Shown here one piece after another: positions 5,928 to 7,817 of a stretch of 7,817 nt of DNA. Below the pieces are notes generated by a model, which was not told where the DNA came from, searched no databases, and saw only the letters and a program-made list of their open reading frames with translations. The translations under genes and the position numbers were made by a program. The DNA comes from an uncultured Oscillospiraceae bacterium (lineage in GTDB: Bacteria > Bacillota > Clostridia > Oscillospirales > Oscillospiraceae). How positions within the stretch are numbered: the stretch's first letter is position 1; every line of letters starts with the position of its first letter. The DNA lies in the NCBI GenBank assembly GCA_904398675.1, contig CAJFPI010000075.1:1-7817 (forward strand), given 5' to 3'.

Positions 5928-6869
5928 TTATCTGCCTCCTTCCTTGATCCTGGGATCCATGAGACCATAGGAGATGTCCACCAGCAGGTTGATGACCATA
6001 TAGATCAGCGCGATCCACAGGACGTAGCCCTGAATGAGGGAGTAGTCCATGGAGGTGATGGCGTCTACCGCCAGGCTGCCGAGGCCGGGATAGGAGAAGA
6101 TCACCTCCACCACCGCCGTCCCGCCCAGAAGGGACCCCAGGGACAGGCCCAGCATGGTGATGAGAGGCAGGACAGAGTTGGGCAGCACATGCTGCCAGAG
6201 GATGACACTCTCCCTGATCCCCCTGCAGCGGGCGCCGGTGACATAGTCCTGGTTCAGCTCCTCCAGGAAGGCTGTCCGCACCTGCCGGGTATATTTGGCG
6301 GCCATGGCAAAGGCCAGGGTCACCGCCGGGAGGATCATTTTGCTGAACCCCTGCCCCGCCGAGACGACAGGGAGCAGTTTCAGCTGCACGGCAAAGATGT
6401 ACAGCAGCAGCAGCCCCACCCAGAAGTTGGGCATGGATACTCCCACAAAGGTGAGGCCCCGGACCAGGTAGTCGGCGATGCCGCCCCGGCGAGTGGCGGA
6501 GAGGATGCCCAGTGGCACCGCCACAATCAGCATCAGTGCCAGGGACAGCAGCGCCAGTTTCAGCGTGGGCCACAGCCGCGCCAGGAGCAGCCCCGCCACG
6601 GGGCGGCTGTAGGAGTAGGAGGTGCCGAAGTCCCCATGGAAACAGTCTGTGAGCCAGCTGACATATTGGGTGAGGAAGGGCTTGTTGAGCCCCAGCGCCT
6701 CCCGGGTCTCGTCCAGGATCTCCTCGCTGGGGATGGTGCCGCTGGCGGCGTACATGGCCCGCACCGGATCCCCCGGCGCCATGTAGGTCAATCCAAAGGT
6801 CAGAAAGCTGATTCCAAACAGAATGATCACGATCTGGGCCAGCCGCTTGAGAAAATCATATTTTTTCAT
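5928..6869 (-). CDS. Peptide/nickel-type ABC importer permease B (DppB/NikB-like)
   Basis: 313 aa, first gene of the operon. It is the second integral-membrane subunit. An N-terminal helix (about 9-30) ends in the family motif YMAPGDPV; the extracytoplasmic GLNKPFLTQYVSWL and HGDFGTSYSYSRPV segment follows. Further helices lie at about 100-125, 134-165, 178-195, 236-257 and 278-300. The EAA coupling loop YVTGARCRGI...HVLPN spans 209-231, and VVEVIFSYPGLG (253-264) and the C-terminal DPRIKEGGR are standard. Length is normal for the family. AAAGGA lies 9 nt before the ATG. The long leader ahead of it contains a cobalamin riboswitch and terminators, so this gene and those after it are probably B12-repressed. 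Confidence 0.94.
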   Translation of the reverse strand: MKKYDFLKRLAQIVIILFGISFLTFGLTYMAPGDPVRAMYAASGTIPSEEILDETREALGLNKPFLTQYVSWLTDCFHGDFGTSYSYSRPVAGLLLARLWPTLKLALLSLALMLIVAVPLGILSATRRGGIADYLVRGLTFVGVSMPNFWVGLLLLYIFAVQLKLLPVVSAGQGFSKMILPAVTLAFAMAAKYTRQVRTAFLEELNQDYVTGARCRGIRESVILWQHVLPNSVLPLITMLGLSLGSLLGGTAVVEVIFSYPGLGSLAVDAITSMDYSLIQGYVLWIALIYMVINLLVDISYGLMDPRIKEGGR

Positions 6870-6896
6870 CGTCTGCCGTCCTTTCTCTCAAATGCT

Positions 6897-6925
6897 CTCA
6901 CGGCGCTGCGCCCAAGCGCTGTGAG
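6897..6925 (-). repeat. Hairpin just upstream of the permease B ribosome binding site
   Basis: CTCACGGCGCT at 6897-6907 and AGCGCTGTGAG at 6915-6925 are complementary at 10 of 11 positions around a 7-nt loop. The stem ends 12 nt before the AAAGGA site (complement of 6879-6884). On the minus strand the single mismatch is A-C. It could influence translation start, but no anti-Shine-Dalgarno sequence is evident in it. Confidence 0.55.
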
Positions 6926-6951
6926 CTGGGTCTCCGGGATGCAGCTGAACT

Positions 6952-7041
6952 GGCCTGAACAGGTGGCGTGCCATATCCTGTTCGGTCAGCCTAAAACAGC
7001 TGCAGGGGGCGGTTTTCGGGCTGCCGCCCGGCTGAAACAGG
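6952..7041 (-). repeat. Three-part inverted/direct repeat set in the operon leader
   Basis: GGCTGAAACAGG (7030-7041) and GGCCTGAACAGG (6952-6963) are near-identical direct repeats. Between them CCTGTTCGGTCAGCC (6977-6991) can pair with either. With the 6957-6963 copy the stem is GAACAGG/CCTGTTC, with an inner TGGC/GCCA stem. With the 7030-7041 copy it pairs CCTGTT and CAGCC around a small internal loop and encloses a GGGCGG/CCGCCC stem (7007-7012 with 7024-7029). The region holds no gene. The function, if any, is unknown. Confidence 0.5.
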
Positions 7042-7051
7042 CTGCAGCGGC

Positions 7052-7082
7052 AAAAAAACCGCCGGCTCCCAAAGGAGCCGGC
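7052..7082 (-). terminator. Strong intrinsic terminator in the leader, likely riboswitch-controlled
   Basis: GCCGGCTCC (7061-7069) pairs with GGAGCCGGC (7074-7082) around a 4-nt loop; on the minus strand the stem is followed by GG and seven T (complement of 7052-7058). It lies about 90 nt after the 3' end of the cobalamin riboswitch and about 180 nt before the first permease gene. This fits premature termination when B12 is bound. Confidence 0.85.
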
Positions 7083-7118
7083 AGGCGATCAAGCAAGTCA
7101 GAATCTGCAAAAGAGCGC

Positions 7119-7155
7119 AAAAAAACTTAACAAACGGAGAGACCGCCCGCGTTAA
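7119..7155 (-). terminator. Possible weak terminator directly after the riboswitch
   Basis: TTAAC (7127-7131) pairs with GTTAA (7151-7155), with a short inner CGG/CCG stem, and on the minus strand is followed by G and seven T (complement of 7119-7125). The stem is short and AT-rich, so it may be only a pausing site or part of the expression platform. Confidence 0.4.
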
Positions 7156-7170
7156 TGCATACGGAGGAAA

Positions 7171-7380
7171 GCAAGTCTCCTGGCTCGCGATCTGGGAGGG
7201 ATCCTCCCGCGTCCATATCCTACCTTCTCACAGGCATTGCCTGCAATGGCGGATTTTCATCCCGGCAGCGCTTGCTGCTTTGGTATGGACTCTCGCTCAC
7301 AGTACCGGTCGTGTGGGTTTGGTTACCCGTTCTTTTGCATCGCCGCCTGCCCGCAGGTGCGGGGTGGGGTCGGCGATTAC
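7171..7380 (-). promoter_or_regulatory. Cobalamin (B12) riboswitch
   Basis: On the minus strand the 3' end reads GCGAGCCAGGAGACTTGC (7171-7188), matching the most conserved segment of cobalamin riboswitches. Upstream are the core TACTGTGAGCGAGAG (7290-7304) and GCCATTG (7244-7250), followed by a small CAGGC/GCCTG hairpin and TGAGAAGG, the counterpart of the GCCACTG...GGGAAGG block. Supporting helices are GTCCATA/TATGGAC (7284-7290 with 7211-7217), GGGAGG/CCTCCC (7194-7208), a GAAA-capped GGAT/ATCC hairpin, and ATCGCCG/CGGCGAT at the 5' side (7339-7345 with 7371-7377). The GGGAA/GGTGAAA part is somewhat divergent. It has its own promoter and precedes terminators and the transporter operon, so binding of adenosyl- or another cobalamin should reduce operon expression. 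The exact 5' boundary is approximate. Confidence 0.92.
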
Positions 7381-7405
7381 AGTCCTCACTGCTATTCAGT
7401 TATAA

Positions 7406-7433
7406 TTTATAGCCTTCAATAAAACGAACCAAA
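7406..7433 (-). promoter_or_regulatory. Alternative sigma70-type promoter
   Basis: On the minus strand TTTGGT (complement of 7428-7433) and TATAAA (complement of 7406-7411) are separated by 16 nt in an AT-rich stretch. Transcription would start close to the 5' edge of the riboswitch. It is weaker as a candidate than the promoter at 7450-7478. Confidence 0.35.
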
Positions 7434-7449
7434 TTAAAAATCTGATACT

Positions 7450-7478
7450 AGTATACGTGAAAAGCCGACAAAATGCAA
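7450..7478 (-). promoter_or_regulatory. Sigma70-type promoter of the riboswitch-transporter operon
   Basis: On the minus strand TTGCAT (complement of 7473-7478) and TATACT (complement of 7450-7455) are separated by exactly 17 nt. The -10 box matches five of six consensus bases. The start would fall near 7443, about 60 nt before the riboswitch core, giving a leader of roughly 570 nt. A perfect ATACTAGTAT palindrome (7445-7454) overlaps the -10 box and could be coincidental. Confidence 0.65.
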
Positions 7479-7580
7479 GTGCCTGCGCAAAAAATAATGA
7501 ATATGCCAACTTGGTGCAGAAACAGGCGGTATTTTGCCCTGTGCCGGCCGATCGGGAAGGATGGAAACGCGGGCGCAGGG

Positions 7581-7605
7581 CAGGCCCCGGCAATGCCGGG
7601 GCCTG
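7581..7605 (-). terminator. Perfect 11-bp hairpin after the thioredoxin-fold gene, probable terminator
   Basis: CAGGCCCCGGC (7581-7591) pairs perfectly with GCCGGGGCCTG (7595-7605) around a 3-nt loop, 24 nt after the stop codon at 7630. On the minus strand it is followed by CCCTGCG rather than T residues, so it is either a terminator without a U-tract or a 3'-end-protecting stem. It separates the upstream gene from the riboswitch promoter. Confidence 0.55.
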
Positions 7606-7629
7606 TTCTGCCTTTCCAATATAGGGATC

Positions 7630-7817
7630 TCAGCCCGCGCTGGCCGGCCGGCTCGCCTGGATAAACTGTTTCACCGGGCCGAGGCCCACCACCTTCACCG
7701 GCTCTCCGCCGCCTATCGCTACTAGGGTGGGCGCCTGACGGACGCCGTATTGGACCGCCAGTTCCGGATTTTCCTCCGCCACCACCTTCTCATAGGGGAT
7801 CCCCGCCTTTTGCAGCA
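7630..7817 (-). CDS. C-terminal part of a thioredoxin/glutaredoxin-fold protein
   Basis: 61 complete codons run from the window edge to TGA at 7630-7632. The protein reads LQKAGIPYEKVVAEENPELA, then VQYGVRQAPTLVAIGGGE and VKQFIQ. The QAPTLV segment contains the cis-proline that marks the thioredoxin fold, and the order helix-strand-helix-cisPro strand-strand-helix fits the second half of a glutaredoxin-like domain. The CxxC site and everything before it lie outside the window. Glutaredoxin-like domains of this type are often found at the C-terminus of anaerobic (class III) ribonucleoside-triphosphate reductases in Clostridia, so NrdD is a plausible identity, but a small free-standing redox protein is equally possible from what is visible. 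A hairpin follows the stop. Confidence 0.72.
   Translation of the reverse strand, partial: LQKAGIPYEKVVAEENPELAVQYGVRQAPTLVAIGGGEPVKVVGLGPVKQFIQASRPASAG

Noticed and set aside
5739..7130. Plus-strand open frame of 463 codons opposite both permeases and the leader
   Set aside because: Runs through two permease genes, a terminator and leader hairpins. Low-complexity His/Gln/Gly/Arg-rich product; an artefact of GC-rich sequence.
7401..7406. TATAAT on the plus strand
   Set aside because: No acceptable -35 box upstream on that strand and no plus-strand gene downstream; it lies in the AT-rich promoter region of the opposite strand.
7155..7422. Small plus-strand open frames across the riboswitch
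   Set aside because: They are antisense to a structured RNA whose conserved blocks are recognisable; no family motifs.

Overview
The window reads as a GC-rich Firmicutes/Clostridia chromosome, probably a gut Oscillospiraceae-type anaerobe. The grounds are strong AGGAGG ribosome binding sites, a lipobox-type lipoprotein signal on the solute-binding protein, a cobalamin riboswitch of the form common in Clostridia, and a YdhG-type protein of the kind found in Firmicutes. The lineage is an inference; no rRNA or marker gene is present.

Layout, read mostly on the minus strand from right to left. At the right edge (7630-7817) is the C-terminal part of a thioredoxin/glutaredoxin-fold protein, possibly the tail of an anaerobic ribonucleotide reductase, followed by a perfect 11-bp hairpin. 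An AT-rich stretch then carries a sigma70-type promoter (TTGCAT, 17 nt, TATACT). Next comes a cobalamin (B12) riboswitch at about 7171-7380, a weak and then a strong intrinsic terminator (7119-7155 and 7052-7082), and about 180 nt of hairpin-rich leader. The operon follows: inner-membrane permease B (5928-6869), permease C (5096-5923), a lipoprotein solute-binding protein (3433-5025), ATPase D (2625-3413), ATPase F (1673-2632), then a 177-nt gap full of palindromes, and finally an AspA/AstE-family zinc hydrolase (542-1495). A hairpin plus T-tract (427-456) ends the operon. A convergent plus-strand gene, the C-terminal part of a YdhG/DUF1801 protein, occupies 1-357.

The five transporter genes form a complete peptide/nickel/opine-type (Dpp/Opp/Nik family) ABC importer: one surface lipoprotein receptor, two permeases and two ATPases, with short gaps or overlaps. 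The sixth gene encodes a metallo-carboxypeptidase-fold deacylase/amidohydrolase that could process what the transporter brings in. The most interesting feature is the regulation: a B12 riboswitch sits at the head of the transcript, so the operon is probably repressed when cobalamin is abundant. That points to uptake of cobalt or nickel in complexed form, a corrinoid-related ligand, or a nutrient whose use depends on B12, rather than general peptide feeding. The substrate cannot be read from the sequence.
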